Of a stretch of 64,000 bases of DNA, positions 10,348 to 21,100 are shown in pieces (within the stretch, counting starts at the first letter, position 1; each line of letters begins with the position of its first letter). Source of the DNA: Pontibacter diazotrophicus. GTDB lineage: Bacteria; Bacteroidota; Bacteroidia; Cytophagales; Hymenobacteraceae. The position numbers were made by a program, and so were the translations under genes. The stretch lies in the NCBI RefSeq assembly GCF_003367245.1, contig NZ_QRGR01000003.1, forward strand, positions 248,001 to 312,000, given 5' to 3'. The notes beneath the pieces are model-generated. The model saw nothing but the letters and a program-made list of their open reading frames with translations. It had not been told where the DNA came from and did no database searches.

Positions 10348-11805
10348 ATGGAAGCATATAAAGAACTTAACAAGCAGTTTATCAATGGCGAATGGATTGA
10401 CGGAACAGAGGGCCACACAGTCGAGAACCTGAACCCATATGATGAGTCTGTGATCAACACATTTAAAGGAGCAAGTACAGATGATGTAGACCGCGCTTTC
10501 AATACCGCTAAAGAAGCATCGAAAACATGGAGCGTTACTCCCCCGACAGAAAGGCAAAAGGTACTGCTGAAAGCTGCGGAGCTTTTACAGGAGCGCAAAG
10601 AGGAGATAATGGACTGGCTGACAAAGGAAGTGGGAGGCACGTACCAAAAGGCAGAGGTAGAATTCATGCAGACGTACCAGATGCTGATTGAGTCTGCCTC
10701 CTTCCCGATGTGGATGCACGGGTACACCATCCCCTCTATGACGCCAGGCAAGCAGAGCCTTGTCTTCAGGAAAGCCCTGGGGGTTGTGGCCATGATTAGT
10801 CCGTGGAATTTTCCGCTATACCTTTCAATGCGCACGGTCGCCCCTGCCCTAGCAGTTGGGAACACAGTCGTCATGAAACCTGCTTCTCAGTCGCCGGTAA
10901 CCGGAGGAACATTGATAGGCAAGTTGTTTGAAGAAGCAGGTGTGCCTAAAGGAGTTGTGAGTGTAGTGGTGGGCAAGTCCAGTATCATCGGCGACTACTT
11001 TACAGGGCATCCGGCATCCAGCCTCATTTCTTTTACAGGGTCAACACCGGTGGGAAAAGGGATAGGCCGTATAGGCGGAGAAGGCTTAAAGAAGCTTGCG
11101 CTGGAGCTAGGCGGGAACAACCCATTGGTTGTTTTGGAAGATGCTGATATTGGCAATGCCGTAGATGCAGCTATTTTTGGCAGGTACATGCATCAGGGGC
11201 AGATATGTATGTCCACGAACCGGATAATTCTACATGAGAAGATATATGAAGAGTTCAGGCAGCGTTTTGTAGAAAGAGCGAAGGCATTGCCTTATGGTGA
11301 TCCAACCGACAAGGAAACCGTTATAGGTCCTTTGATTGATAACAAATCGGTGAAGCGCGTACTAGACCTAATAGACAGGGCGGTAAAGGCTGGTGCGAAA
11401 ATAGAAACAGGCGGCGAAGCAGAAGGAAATGTAATTCAGCCAACGGTGCTATCCGGGGTAACGGAAAATAACCCGGTGTTTCAGGAAGAGATTTTTGGTC
11501 CGGTTGTAGGCCTGACTACTTTCAAAGACGACAAGGAAGGCATAAGACTGGCAAATGCCACACAGTACGGCCTGAGTTCTGCACTGCATACCAGAGACCT
11601 GCAGAAAGGAATACGGCTTGCTAAACAGATAGAAGCAGGTATGGTGCACATCAACGACCAATCCGTGAATGACGAGATGAACACTCCATTTGGAGGAGAA
11701 AAGGATTCCGGGGTAGGACGTTTCGGTGGGCAGTGGATTCTGGAAGAACTCACCACCCTACAGTGGATCAGCTACCAGGATGAGTACAGAGACTATCCGA
11801 TTTAA
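10348..11805 (+). CDS. NAD(P)-dependent aldehyde dehydrogenase
   Basis: The 485-residue protein matches the aldehyde dehydrogenase superfamily, which oxidises aldehydes to acids with NAD(P)+. Visible landmarks: ISPWNFPLYLSMR of the coenzyme site (about 150-162), the FTGSTPVG Rossmann loop, the general base E253 in LELGGNNP, catalytic C287 in GQICMSTNR, and EEIFGPVVG near 380. The C-terminal PFGGEKDSGVGRFGG is also typical. It lies about 95 bp after cphA on the same strand but has its own terminator, so co-transcription is uncertain. The substrate cannot be told from sequence. Similarity to benzaldehyde/vanillin-type dehydrogenases is only an impression. Confidence 0.92.
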   Translation: MEAYKELNKQFINGEWIDGTEGHTVENLNPYDESVINTFKGASTDDVDRAFNTAKEASKTWSVTPPTERQKVLLKAAELLQERKEEIMDWLTKEVGGTYQKAEVEFMQTYQMLIESASFPMWMHGYTIPSMTPGKQSLVFRKALGVVAMISPWNFPLYLSMRTVAPALAVGNTVVMKPASQSPVTGGTLIGKLFEEAGVPKGVVSVVVGKSSIIGDYFTGHPASSLISFTGSTPVGKGIGRIGGEGLKKLALELGGNNPLVVLEDADIGNAVDAAIFGRYMHQGQICMSTNRIILHEKIYEEFRQRFVERAKALPYGDPTDKETVIGPLIDNKSVKRVLDLIDRAVKAGAKIETGGEAEGNVIQPTVLSGVTENNPVFQEEIFGPVVGLTTFKDDKEGIRLANATQYGLSSALHTRDLQKGIRLAKQIEAGMVHINDQSVNDEMNTPFGGEKDSGVGRFGGQWILEELTTLQWISYQDEYRDYPI

Positions 11806-11821
11806 AAAAGCTTAGCTTTTC

Positions 11822-11863
11822 ACAAGCGCGGCCTGTTCAGAAAACTGAACAGGCCGCGCTTGT
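11822..11863 (+). terminator. Bidirectional terminator between convergent genes
   Basis: Perfect 19-bp inverted repeat (11822-11840 and 11845-11863) with an AAAA loop and a GC-rich stem (AAGCGCGGCC). It lies between the aldehyde dehydrogenase stop and the convergent NADH dehydrogenase stop, so it can serve both. Confidence 0.85.
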
Positions 11864-11906
11864 TATTTACAGATAATGCCTCTGCCCCTGGTACGAACAT
11901 GCAATA

Positions 11907-13241
11907 CTACACCACTGCTTTGTGCGAAATGGTTTCTTCCACCGGAATGTTCTCCTGTTTGTTTCCGACTATTAACCGGTTACCTGTATCATAGGTAAAA
12001 TAGCTCCAGAGCCAATTAACGGTAACAACCAAACGGTTCCGGAAACCAACGACGGAGATAAGGTGGATAAACATCCAGATGAGCCAGGCTAAAAAACCTT
12101 GTGTTTTATATTCCTTTTTAAAGATCTTCAGGTCAGCCACGGCGCGGTTACGCCCGACTGTTGCCATAGAGCCTTTGTCGTCGTAGGTGAAAGCCTCTAA
12201 GGGTTTACCTGAAAATATGTTGCACAAATTTTTACCTAACTGTTCGCCTTGCTGTATGGCTGGCTGCGCCAGCATGGGGTGCCCAAACGGGTATTCTTCC
12301 GTAATCATGGCAGCGATGTCGCCAATAGCGAAAATATTATCATAGCCAGACACGCGGTTGTAGATATCTACCTTTAGCCGGTCGCCTCTCAAAATGCTTT
12401 CCTTTTGAATACCCTTTATAGGTGCACCTGATACGCCTGCCGCCCAAATTAGCGTCCGGGTGATAAGTGTCTCTCCTGTGTCTAATGTTACTGTGCATCC
12501 GTCATAAGATTTCACGCGCCGGTTCAGCCACACATTTACTCCAAAATCTTCCAGAAACTTCAATGCTTTCTCTGATGCTTCAGCTGACATTCCTTTTAGC
12601 AAAGCAGGTCCGCTCTGTATCAGGTGGATGTCCATCTCCTTGAAATTAAGCTCCCGGTAGTCCTTTGGCAGCACATGTTTGCGTAGCTCACTCAGGGCAC
12701 CTGCCAGTTCCACTCCTGTAGCACCGCCACCCACAATCACATAGTCCATCAGGCTGTTCAACTGCTCGTCGTCTTCTATCTGTAAAGCCTGTTCAAAGTT
12801 CTTCAGAATGGTATTCCGAAGCGTTAAGGCATCATCCAAGCTCTTCATAGAGATGGCCTTTTCTTCCATGGCTCTGTCGCCGAAGAAATTAGATGTAGCG
12901 CCGGTGGCCATCACCAGATAATCGTATTCTATTAATCCGATAGAAGTTTCCACTACACGGTTGGCTGTATCTATAAACTCCACCTCTGCCATCCGGAAAT
13001 AGAAGTTATCCTGGCCATTAAAGATTTTCCGGAAAGGGTGAATGATGGAATCAGCCTCTACACCGGCCGTTGCCACCTGGTAGAGCAGAGGCTGAAAGGT
13101 ATGGTAATTCTGCCTGTCTACTAGAACTACCTGCACATCAACATCCCGAAGCGACTTTGCCAGTTCTATACCTGCAAAGCCTCCCCCGATAATGAGTACA
13201 CGTGGTTTTCCTAAATGTTCTATTCTGGTATGATGTGACAT
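11907..13241 (-). CDS. ndh: Type II NADH dehydrogenase (NAD(P)/FAD oxidoreductase)
   Basis: A single-subunit, non-proton-pumping NADH:quinone oxidoreductase at the inner face of the cytoplasmic membrane. It has 444 residues from the chosen ATG at 13241. This start puts the FAD motif GGGFAG at 19-24, as in the family; a start at 13316 would add 25 residues with no similarity. A second dinucleotide motif, VGGGATGVELAG (about 165), binds NADH. A hydrophobic C-terminal stretch (about 375-415, rich in Trp, Leu and Ile) is the usual membrane anchor. It is a single gene ending at the shared terminator with the convergent aldehyde dehydrogenase. Confidence 0.93.
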   Translation of the reverse strand: MSHHTRIEHLGKPRVLIIGGGFAGIELAKSLRDVDVQVVLVDRQNYHTFQPLLYQVATAGVEADSIIHPFRKIFNGQDNFYFRMAEVEFIDTANRVVETSIGLIEYDYLVMATGATSNFFGDRAMEEKAISMKSLDDALTLRNTILKNFEQALQIEDDEQLNSLMDYVIVGGGATGVELAGALSELRKHVLPKDYRELNFKEMDIHLIQSGPALLKGMSAEASEKALKFLEDFGVNVWLNRRVKSYDGCTVTLDTGETLITRTLIWAAGVSGAPIKGIQKESILRGDRLKVDIYNRVSGYDNIFAIGDIAAMITEEYPFGHPMLAQPAIQQGEQLGKNLCNIFSGKPLEAFTYDDKGSMATVGRNRAVADLKIFKKEYKTQGFLAWLIWMFIHLISVVGFRNRLVVTVNWLWSYFTYDTGNRLIVGNKQENIPVEETISHKAVV

Positions 13242-13611
13242 ATTTATACTATGATTTACTATCGTCTCACAAGCTGTGAAGTGAGGGTATGCTATAAGAA
13301 TGGGAGGCGCGACCAATCAGGCGCTAAGCAATGCCTTACATTCCTACCTAACTCTACGAATCAGGGCTGCTGCTGTTATAGGAGAAAAATATAAGAACAG
13401 AGTCAAAGGCTGACAAAGGTTTACCCGGAATGAATTGTACGATCTACAAGCAAAGCAGTACTTCCGCCTATAGATGCAGAAAACAAGGCAGCTACAAGCG
13501 CCGCACTGGTGCTGCGCTTGTAGCTGCTAACTAAAAGTTAATTCTAAAGCACAGGCGATTTTAGAACGAAGCTAATACGTGAGGCAGCATTAAGCCCTTC
13601 GCTTTTCCGGG
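13242..13611. other. Intergenic region upstream of ndh
   Basis: About 370 bp between two minus-strand genes. It contains the hairpin at 13488-13527 (terminator of the upstream small gene) and presumably the ndh promoter. No other feature is seen. Confidence 0.4.
13488..13527 (-). terminator. Hairpin terminator of the small conserved gene
   Basis: Perfect 14-bp stem (13488-13501 with 13514-13527, core GCTACAAGCGC) with a 12-base loop that can pair further. On the minus strand it follows the stop at 13612 and is followed by a T-rich CTTGTTTTCTG. Confidence 0.6.
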
Positions 13612-13959
13612 TTAAACTCTCTTGTCCAGGTTCTTCCCCAAATCCTCTACCTGCTTCATGAAGTTTTCAATTAATTCATCTGAATAAAGACCATAAGCAT
13701 CAGAGATGGTACCTTTGGCGCCGGAGGTGGTATCCACCACATACAGGATAGACATATCATCCGGGTTGCTTTCTCCTTCAAAACGGTAGAAATTAACAAT
13801 CCGAACCTCGTCCGGCCTGAACTGCTGTTTGCTGTCCATGGTGCTCAGCATGCCGTCTTCTGTTACTCTGAAATCAAGCTTATATCCTTCTTTCTTCACT
13901 TGAGCGAGTACTGAGACAAGAGACGTTAATTCAACTTTGTTCTGCATATTACTATTCAT
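13612..13959 (-). CDS. Small conserved Bacteroidota protein of unknown function
   Basis: 115 residues from the ATG at 13959 (MNSNMQNK); a second ATG four codons in (13947) is equally possible. A start at 14058 would add 33 residues of unrelated, hydrophobic-basic sequence. The pattern KKEGYKLDF, then RPDEVRIVNFYRFEG, SNPDDMSILYVVDT and KGTISDAYGLYSDEL matches a small family, about 100 residues long, that databases sometimes label phosphoribosylpyrophosphate synthetase. None of the PRPP-binding or ATP motifs of that enzyme are present, so I would not carry the name over. It is soluble, probably one alpha/beta domain. It lies between ndh and an oxidoreductase gene on the same strand with no obvious shared role. 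Confidence 0.8.
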   Translation of the reverse strand: MNSNMQNKVELTSLVSVLAQVKKEGYKLDFRVTEDGMLSTMDSKQQFRPDEVRIVNFYRFEGESNPDDMSILYVVDTTSGAKGTISDAYGLYSDELIENFMKQVEDLGKNLDKRV

Positions 13960-14132
13960 TAATTCTGGTTGAGATATAACCCTATACGGAGAAAAAGCAC
14001 AAGTATTCAGTTTAGGAAATAAAAAACGGAAAACAACGGAGAGTGACCTATGAAGCAATCATTTAAAAACTACATTACCTCGCTGAGGGAAGAAAATCAA
14101 CTACAGTTATAGCGCCTTCTCTCATATAAAGT

Positions 14133-15047
14133 TCATTCGCTTTTTGTCAGCTCCGCTACTATTCTTTCACAGATTTCATGCGTAGTCAGGGCATCATTTG
14201 CTGTTATGCCTGGAGGAGTGCCAGTTGCCACGGCCTGTATAAAATCATTTACAATATTTTCAAATCCGCGTTTGTGAAGTGTAGGCTCCCAGTCATTACT
14301 TCCTAATTTCGTTACATCTTTCCCCTGATGTACCACTACATCCGAGACATTATAAGCTACTCTTTTTTCAGAAGCGCTCATCACTTCCACCTTCTCTTCA
14401 TTGGTGCCGCTGTCCCGGTTCATAATGCCGATGGCGGTGGCACCACCAGTGGAGATAAACTGTACCGTTACATGATGCAGCAGTTCCTGCTCTATTCTGC
14501 CACTTACTATAAGTTGCTCCACCGGGTAAGGGAACAGGTACCGCAGCGTATCAACTACGTGAATAAAATCGTCGAAAATAAAGGTGCGTACAGCTGCGGG
14601 TAAGGCCAACCGGTTCTTCTGCATGATAACCATATTCGGTTCCTGTACCTCTTTTAACTTCTGGTACGCCGGTGCATACCTCCTGTTAAAGCCAGTCATT
14701 AACGTCAGACCTTTGCTCTCTGCCAACTCTACCAGCATCTTTGTAGTGTCATAGCTGTCCGTTATTGGTTTATCAACATACACATGTATATCATGTTGCA
14801 GGAGTTGCTCCACCAGCTCGTAATGAGCCTCAGTAGCCACATGCACAAATGCGCCTTTTATGCCACTGTTAAGCAGCGATTCAAAACTTTGGTGCAGGTG
14901 CCTGTACCGGTATTGCTGACCGATGCGCGCAAGCTTTTCCTGATCACGTGTATACAGGTGCAGTTCCACATCTGCCCTGCTACATAAAACCGGCAGGTAC
15001 GCTTTCTGCGCAATATCGCCCAGGCCTATCATTCCTAATTTCAGCAT
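14133..15047 (-). CDS. Gfo/Idh/MocA-family oxidoreductase
   Basis: A 304-residue NAD(P)-dependent dehydrogenase. The N-terminal Rossmann domain begins GMIGLGDIAQKAYLPVL (residues 5-21, GxGxxA type), followed by the family's CVDKP-like element VYVDKPITD (about 93-101), where the Lys-Pro pair is conserved. The C-terminal alpha/beta domain is shorter than usual (about 330-380 residues is common). Typical substrates are sugars, sugar nucleotides or inositol. The position just downstream of the SusE gene suggests a sugar derivative, but a terminator at 15233-15270 separates them, so this is only a hint. Confidence 0.85.
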   Translation of the reverse strand: MLKLGMIGLGDIAQKAYLPVLCSRADVELHLYTRDQEKLARIGQQYRYRHLHQSFESLLNSGIKGAFVHVATEAHYELVEQLLQHDIHVYVDKPITDSYDTTKMLVELAESKGLTLMTGFNRRYAPAYQKLKEVQEPNMVIMQKNRLALPAAVRTFIFDDFIHVVDTLRYLFPYPVEQLIVSGRIEQELLHHVTVQFISTGGATAIGIMNRDSGTNEEKVEVMSASEKRVAYNVSDVVVHQGKDVTKLGSNDWEPTLHKRGFENIVNDFIQAVATGTPPGITANDALTTHEICERIVAELTKSE

Positions 15048-15232
15048 GTCTTCTTTATAATTGACAGTTGATATACTTCTGTTTCTGGTACATGTGGAGG
15101 CATACGTAATAAAACAAACCCGAGCCGAAGATGCAGCATCTCCGGCCTGGCTTTTATACCTGCGCTGCCAGCTAAAAGCAAAGTTGGTGAAAAGACAAAT
15201 TGTTTGATGATTCTGCTCTTTGGAATAGGCAT

Positions 15233-15270
15233 AAAAAAAGCACCCGCGCTTTTAATTGCACAGGTGCTTT
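15233..15270 (-). terminator. Terminator of the fecR-susCDE operon
   Basis: Read on the minus strand: an 8-bp stem AAAGCACC/GGTGCTTT (15237-15244 with 15263-15270), followed directly by a run of seven T. It lies about 65 bp after the susE stop and marks the 3' end of the operon. Confidence 0.75.
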
Positions 15271-15336
15271 ATTAGGTTCTATGGCAATGCCCCCCAAGAT
15301 TAATAACAGAACAAGTGGCAGTGCTGCGTTCGTTGT

Positions 15337-16461
15337 TTACATTGGGATAAATAAATAATCCCCCGTCAGGTCGTTAAAGCGTATGCGGTACGAGCCGGCA
15401 TCTAATAAGATATTATCACTGCCCTGTGCTCCTCTGCCATAGATTTCTTCCGGATCTCCTCCTGAACCCCAGTTAACATCCCAGTTTTCCGCAATACGGA
15501 ACTTCAGCTGTGTATCCTCGTCAAAGGTATACTCCAGATCCCACAGGTGCGGATTAAAGCTCGACTGCGTCATGGCTACCACAGGATCTGTCCACTCATT
15601 GAAAGCACCAATAATACCAATGGATGCATACGTTTCATCTCCTGTTGCATCAAACGGTTCTATTGCAAAAGTCATTCTACGAATATCTAAAACTACAGAG
15701 TAATAGCCATCGGCTGGAACTTCAAAAGAAGCCGGATCCGGGTCGTCCTCTGTTGCACGGAAGGCTACGCCATAAATACCATTCTCCTCAACACCATCGC
15801 TGCCCCACTGCGGCGCCCATTCGCCCGGGTTCTGCAAGATTTTTAACGCACCTGCATCCAGATAACCTATGTAAATAAAAAGGAATGGGTCGGACTGCGT
15901 GCGGAACATTGGCATTCCCCTTGTGGCATCCCAGTCGTTCGCAGTGGCATCACCTACCATGTAAATAGTGGCAAAATCAGGTCTTTCGAGCCATGGCGTC
16001 ACCGTCATGGTGATGGTATTCGAATAGGCTGGCTGCAGGTTCTCCCCTAACACAGTTCGCAGGCGCACCACAATATTTCCAGGCTGGCCGGGTTCTAATT
16101 CGAGACGGCCGAGCAAGGCATTTAATTCTTCATGCGTATAGGTTGCCTCCAGTTCGCTGCCCTGCGATACAACCTCAGGATTTTCAAAATTACCCTCTTC
16201 CATATCGAACTGCAGGACATAATCTACCGCTTCATTATTCCTTAACTCCGGGTTAGACCATGTCAACTCCAATGGGTCCCAAGAAAAAGTAACAGCTGCT
16301 TCTTCTGCCTGTTCTTCCTCCAGAACCAGCGAGGTAGTAGATGCCGTAATTGTAGGCGTCTCGCCGGCACGCACCGTTACCCTGTCTTCGTCTTTCTCAC
16401 AAGACCAAAAGGCTAATGAGCATAAGGTGAGTATAAATACTTTGTTTATATAAGTCTTCAT
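15337..16461 (-). CDS. susE: SusE-like starch-binding outer-membrane lipoprotein
   Basis: 374 residues from the ATG at 16461, which puts the lipobox Cys at residue 21 (LAFWSC), as expected for an exported lipoprotein. Upstream ATGs at 16467 and 16488 would only lengthen the signal peptide. After a linker comes the SusE N-terminal immunoglobulin-like domain (TFSWDPLELTW near residue 60, where family members have a W-rich strand), then two repeated starch-binding modules (about 165-265 and 275-374), each with aromatic-rich strands (YMVGDATANDWD; SIGIIGAFNEWTD). SusE proteins sit on the cell surface and bind alpha-glucan without hydrolysing it. It is the last gene of the fecR-susC-susD-susE unit, 66 bp after susD. 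Confidence 0.9.
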   Translation of the reverse strand: MKTYINKVFILTLCSLAFWSCEKDEDRVTVRAGETPTITASTTSLVLEEEQAEEAAVTFSWDPLELTWSNPELRNNEAVDYVLQFDMEEGNFENPEVVSQGSELEATYTHEELNALLGRLELEPGQPGNIVVRLRTVLGENLQPAYSNTITMTVTPWLERPDFATIYMVGDATANDWDATRGMPMFRTQSDPFLFIYIGYLDAGALKILQNPGEWAPQWGSDGVEENGIYGVAFRATEDDPDPASFEVPADGYYSVVLDIRRMTFAIEPFDATGDETYASIGIIGAFNEWTDPVVAMTQSSFNPHLWDLEYTFDEDTQLKFRIAENWDVNWGSGGDPEEIYGRGAQGSDNILLDAGSYRIRFNDLTGDYLFIPM

Positions 16462-16527
16462 ATACATTATTTTAAAATGAGTGAACAAAACAGGTAAGCA
16501 GCCCTATCTGATGCTTACCTGTTTTAA

Positions 16528-18129
16528 CTACCTATAATCCGGGTTCTGCACCAGGTTAGGATTCGCAATAACATCTACAGAAGGCAGCGGGTAAAATCTT
16601 CGGAACTCTTGCACACCTCTTCCTCCTGGTACACCGCCTTTCCATGCCCACAGATACTCTCCACTGGTAAGCAGGCCGTAACGGATGAGGTCTGTTCTGC
16701 GGTGTGCCTCCCAGTTTAACTCTCTGGCTCTCTCATCAAGGATAAACTCAAGTGTCAGTTGGTTAGCGCTGATGTTCCCGGCATCACCATCATAAGCTCT
16801 CTGACGCAACTGGTTCACGTACTGCAGGGCAGCTCCTGCATCACCACCACCGCCACGTAACACTGCTTCTGCATACATCAGGTATACATCCGCCAGTCGG
16901 AACATAGGGTAGTCTGTATCCGGAAAAGCTCCTGTAGGATGAGAACCAGGCTGGCCCGTTGAAGTAACGTTTCTGTACTTCGTAATCGGGTATCCTTCTG
17001 TATACTGGCTGATATCATCAATTTCAAGGGTATGACCCGCTATATGAAAGATAGCGCGTTCATCTATAGTGCCAGTCACATCCGGGAAGAGGTTTACAAT
17101 GGCGGGAGTAGTTCGCAAACCAGCCCATCCTCCATCTACACCAAACTCGGTCCTCAAATCATCTATTGTCGGACCAAGGGGAGCATGTGTCAGATAGGTC
17201 ATACCGCCATAGGTCTGAGTTCTTAAGCCATCAAAAGCAATGGGAAAAATAATCTCGTTGGAGGTGTGGTTGTCCGCCAGAAACAGGTGCAGGTATTCTT
17301 CTTCCAGCGTATAGCCTGCATCAATCACTCGTTGGGCATAAGTAACAGCATCAGTGTACCTCGGCTGCCCTGTATAAACCTCCGCATTCATGTACAGCTT
17401 AGTGAGCAGTGTCCAGGCAGCAGCCTGGTCGGCTCTGGCGTACTCATTCTGCCGGGCCGGTACCAGAGTATTTTCAATGGCCAGCAATTCAGACTCAATG
17501 TAGTTAAAGAGCTCTTCTCCTGAGATGGGCTCAGGGAAGAAAGCACCAACCGGGTCCTCCTCTGTTACAAAAGGCACACCTCCACCGTATAGATCGAGTG
17601 CATGCCAATAGCTTAAGGCTCTCAGGAAGCGGGCTTCTGCGCGATACTCCTGCGCAAGTTCCAGGTTGGCACCGCTAATACCACGGCTGCTTAGCCTTTC
17701 GTCTGTTGTTTCACGGATAAACTCATTCGTGAGCGCCACCTGATAGTAGATGCGGCTGAACATAGCCCGGACAAACTGGTTATTTGGCGTCCAGTCCATC
17801 TCAATCAAATCAGGCAGACCAGCATCTCCCCATCCAATGACAGCCTCGTCGGTTGGCAGTTCCTGTAACTGCCAGTACTGGCGCAAATAGCTGGAGAAGC
17901 CTTCGTCACCGCCACTGATGTCGGGATCACCGGCTGGCCCCTGCTGTCCTGTTACGGCATATCCTGCATATAACTTACCGAGCACCTGCTTGTAGTTTGA
18001 AAAATCCTCATACACCGTAGCCGACGTTAAATCATAAGGCGGCACCTGGTCTAGGTCGTCATGACAGGCAGCGACAGAAAAGGCAACTGCTCCCGCTAGC
18101 AATACATTCTTTATATTGTTGATCTTCAT
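16528..18129 (-). CDS. susD: SusD/RagB-family glycan-binding lipoprotein
   Basis: A 533-residue outer-membrane lipoprotein. The signal peptide ends at the lipobox Cys22 (SVAAC), followed by the short DLDQVPPYDLT segment typical of SusD N-termini. The rest is the TPR-rich SusD fold with the SusD-like N-terminal domain (to about 230) and RagB/SusD C-terminal domain, which has the characteristic FILDERARELNWE (about 470) and a terminal FRRFYPLPSVDVIANPNL. SusD caps the SusC barrel and captures oligosaccharides. It starts 18 bp after the susC stop, so the two are co-expressed, and SusE follows. Confidence 0.97.
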   Translation of the reverse strand: MKINNIKNVLLAGAVAFSVAACHDDLDQVPPYDLTSATVYEDFSNYKQVLGKLYAGYAVTGQQGPAGDPDISGGDEGFSSYLRQYWQLQELPTDEAVIGWGDAGLPDLIEMDWTPNNQFVRAMFSRIYYQVALTNEFIRETTDERLSSRGISGANLELAQEYRAEARFLRALSYWHALDLYGGGVPFVTEEDPVGAFFPEPISGEELFNYIESELLAIENTLVPARQNEYARADQAAAWTLLTKLYMNAEVYTGQPRYTDAVTYAQRVIDAGYTLEEEYLHLFLADNHTSNEIIFPIAFDGLRTQTYGGMTYLTHAPLGPTIDDLRTEFGVDGGWAGLRTTPAIVNLFPDVTGTIDERAIFHIAGHTLEIDDISQYTEGYPITKYRNVTSTGQPGSHPTGAFPDTDYPMFRLADVYLMYAEAVLRGGGGDAGAALQYVNQLRQRAYDGDAGNISANQLTLEFILDERARELNWEAHRRTDLIRYGLLTSGEYLWAWKGGVPGGRGVQEFRRFYPLPSVDVIANPNLVQNPDYR

Positions 18130-18147
18130 CTTTTTCTTGTTTAGTAT

Positions 18148-21100
18148 TTATAGACTAAGGTTCAGGCCCAATGAGAAAATGCGCGGCCTCGGATAGAAAG
18201 CGTTGTCGATACCACCCGCCACTTCAGGGTCTAAACCAGAGTAGTTCGTGATAACAAGCAGGTTCTGCCCGGTGGCCGATAAACGAAGCGATGCTTTGTC
18301 GTTCATGATCCGTCCGAAATCATAGCCAAGGTTAATATTATCAAGGCGCAGGAAAGAAGCATTCTCTACAAAGTAATCAGAGAAAAGACGTTCTGACTCT
18401 TCACTTACAAAGTTGGTTTCCCTAACACTTGCTGGTATGGTAAGCAGGTATCCTGGCCAGTCGAGGTTGTTGTAAAAGGCGTTAGCGGCTATGTTGTTAT
18501 ACACATAATTGCCGATGTTCCCACGGAATACAAAGCCAAAGTTCCAGTTCCTGTAGTTCAGTTGAGAGGTAAAGCCCAGGAACACATCCGGGTCCGGGCT
18601 CTGGTAACGGTAGAAATCCTCATCTGTAACAGACCCATCCTCCGTCAGGTCAGCGTATAAGCGCTCGATTGGAGCACCATCTTCGGTATACACCTGCTTG
18701 TACACATAGAATGAGTTTCGCGGATACCCCACAGAGTTGATCTGGATAGTGTTACCCACACCACCGCCAATACCACCAACTAAGTAGCCCGGGAAAGAAG
18801 GATCCGCCGCCTGGCCTAGACTCGTGATCTCATTCTGGTTATAGGTAGCGTTGAATCCTAAGTCCCAGGTCAGGTTTTCATTGCTTATAGCCGCATAGTT
18901 CAAGGCAAATTCCACCCCCCTGTTCTCAAGGCTACCCACGTTCGTAAACAGTTGATTTGTCAGGTTAGCCCCAGCCGGCACGTTAACGAAAGCCAACAGG
19001 TCGTTTGTGCGCCTGTAATAGAAGTCTACAGTACCTGAGAATTTGTTGTTCAGCACCCCGAAATCAAGACCAATGTTGTAGGTTTCCGTTTCCTCCCACT
19101 TTATGTTTTCATCATATCCTGCAGGACGTAACGTTCTGTAAAACTGATCACCTAGCTGATAACTGGCTTCCGCATTACTGTAGGCATAGCGTGGCAGGTA
19201 CGGGTAGTATGAACCAATATCCTGTTGGCCGGTTAGTCCATACCCTAACCTTAATTTCAGGTCAGATAAAGCCTCAATGCCCTGCATAAACGGTTCATCA
19301 GCAATTCTCCAGGCCAAAGCCAATGCAGGGAACATGCCCCAGCGCGTATCCGGGCTAAAGCGGGAAGAACCATCTCTGCGCAAGGTGGCTGTGAACAGGT
19401 ATTTGTCCCTAAACGTATAGTTTAACCTTCCGAAGTAAGAGATCAGAACGTTTGTAAACTCGTTTGGTCTTGGCGCCTGCGTGATGGTGTCACCCTCCAT
19501 GTTCAGCGTTGGGAAAGCAGGTACCTCCGTATTAAACTTCTGGTAAGAGTAACCGGCTGTTAAATCAACGCGGCTGCGAATTGCTTCATACTCCTCAGTA
19601 TAGTTGAGGTAAAAGTCCAGCAGGTTGTTTGTTTTGTTCTGCTCATACTGGCTACGGCTACCACCCTGTAGATACACAGAAGCAAGCGTAGCAGGAAGTA
19701 TTATCTCGCCCTCCCCCTGCGATACATCATAACCCAGGTTCAGGTTGGCCCGCAGGGCAGGTAAGAAATGGAACTTGTAGTCGAGTTGCAGATTACCGAT
19801 GCTTCTGCTTACATTACTTGTATTATCCGTCTGCTCTAGCGTACTCAGTGGGTTACGGGGCGCCAGTAAGTTGATGATCCCATCGTCACCCACCCACTCA
19901 AAGTATCCTCCGAACTCATTATCAGCATAAACGGGTTGCGTTGGATCAAAATTTACGGCCGTTCCAACAGCACCTTCATCAACAAAACGATGCTCTGACT
20001 GCACTCCCCTTACATTCAGGTTCACTTTCAGGTGATCGTCCAGGAAAGTCGGGTTCAGCGTTACAGCGCCTGAAGCCCGCTTCATGTTCGAGTTGAGCAG
20101 CACACCGTCCTGGTCTAAATACCCCACGGAAACGCGGTAAGGAATCGATTTGATTGTTCCGCTCACGCTCAGGTTGTTATCAAAACTCCAGGCATTCCGG
20201 TAAAGTAACTCCTGCCAATCTGTGTTTGCTTCTCCTAAGAGTTCTCTGTTCCCGGGGGACGCATATTGGTTAACAGCAGCCCGGTACTCATCACCCCTCA
20301 ACACATCAATTGTTCTCGGGTTGTAAGACAGGGAGGCAAGGGAGCTGAAATTAACCCTCAGCTTTTGTCCTGCTTCACCTTTTTTGGTCGTGATAATGAT
20401 TACCCCGTTGGAGGCACGAGAGCCATAGATAGCAGTTGCTGAGGCATCTCTCAAAATGTTGAAGGACTCAATATCATTCGGGTTGATAAGAGACAGTGGA
20501 TTGGCTGTTCCGGAAATACCTTGATTGTCAACCGGAACACCGTCTATTACAACAAGCGGATCATTGCTGGCACTAAGGGAAGAGCCACCACGAATCCTGA
20601 TCTGGCTACCTGCCCCTGGTGCACCGCTGCTAGAGGTGATTTGTACACCTGCCACTTTACCAGCTATTAGCTGCTCCGGCGTCTGAATGTTACCTCGCTG
20701 GAATTCCTCCTCTGATACTGCAGTAACAGTACCGGTTAAGTCACTCTTCCGCTGAGTACCATAACCCACAATCACTACCTCTTCGAGTGCCTCGGCGTCC
20801 TCGCTCATCGTCACATTGATAGTGGTCTGGTTGCCTACCTGCACTTCCTGGTTTGTGTAGCCGATATAAGAGAAAACGAGGGTGGCATCGGTGGACGGCA
20901 CAGCAATGGTATAGTTACCCTCATAGTCTGTGGATGTACCGCGGGAGGTGCCTTGCAGCACAACCGTTACACCTGGCAAACCTACACCGGTCTCATCTGT
21001 CACCTGGCCTGTCACGGTCACGTCCGCCTGCACACGCCGGCTTTCGGAAGCCGGCCGCTCCGGGGCAAAGCTTCTCTCTCCTTTTGCAGCAGGTGCGGCA

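Noticed and set aside
13612..13959. Naming the small protein phosphoribosylpyrophosphate synthetase
   Set aside because: The label is attached to this family in databases, but the protein is only about 115 residues and has none of the PRPP or ATP motifs of that enzyme.
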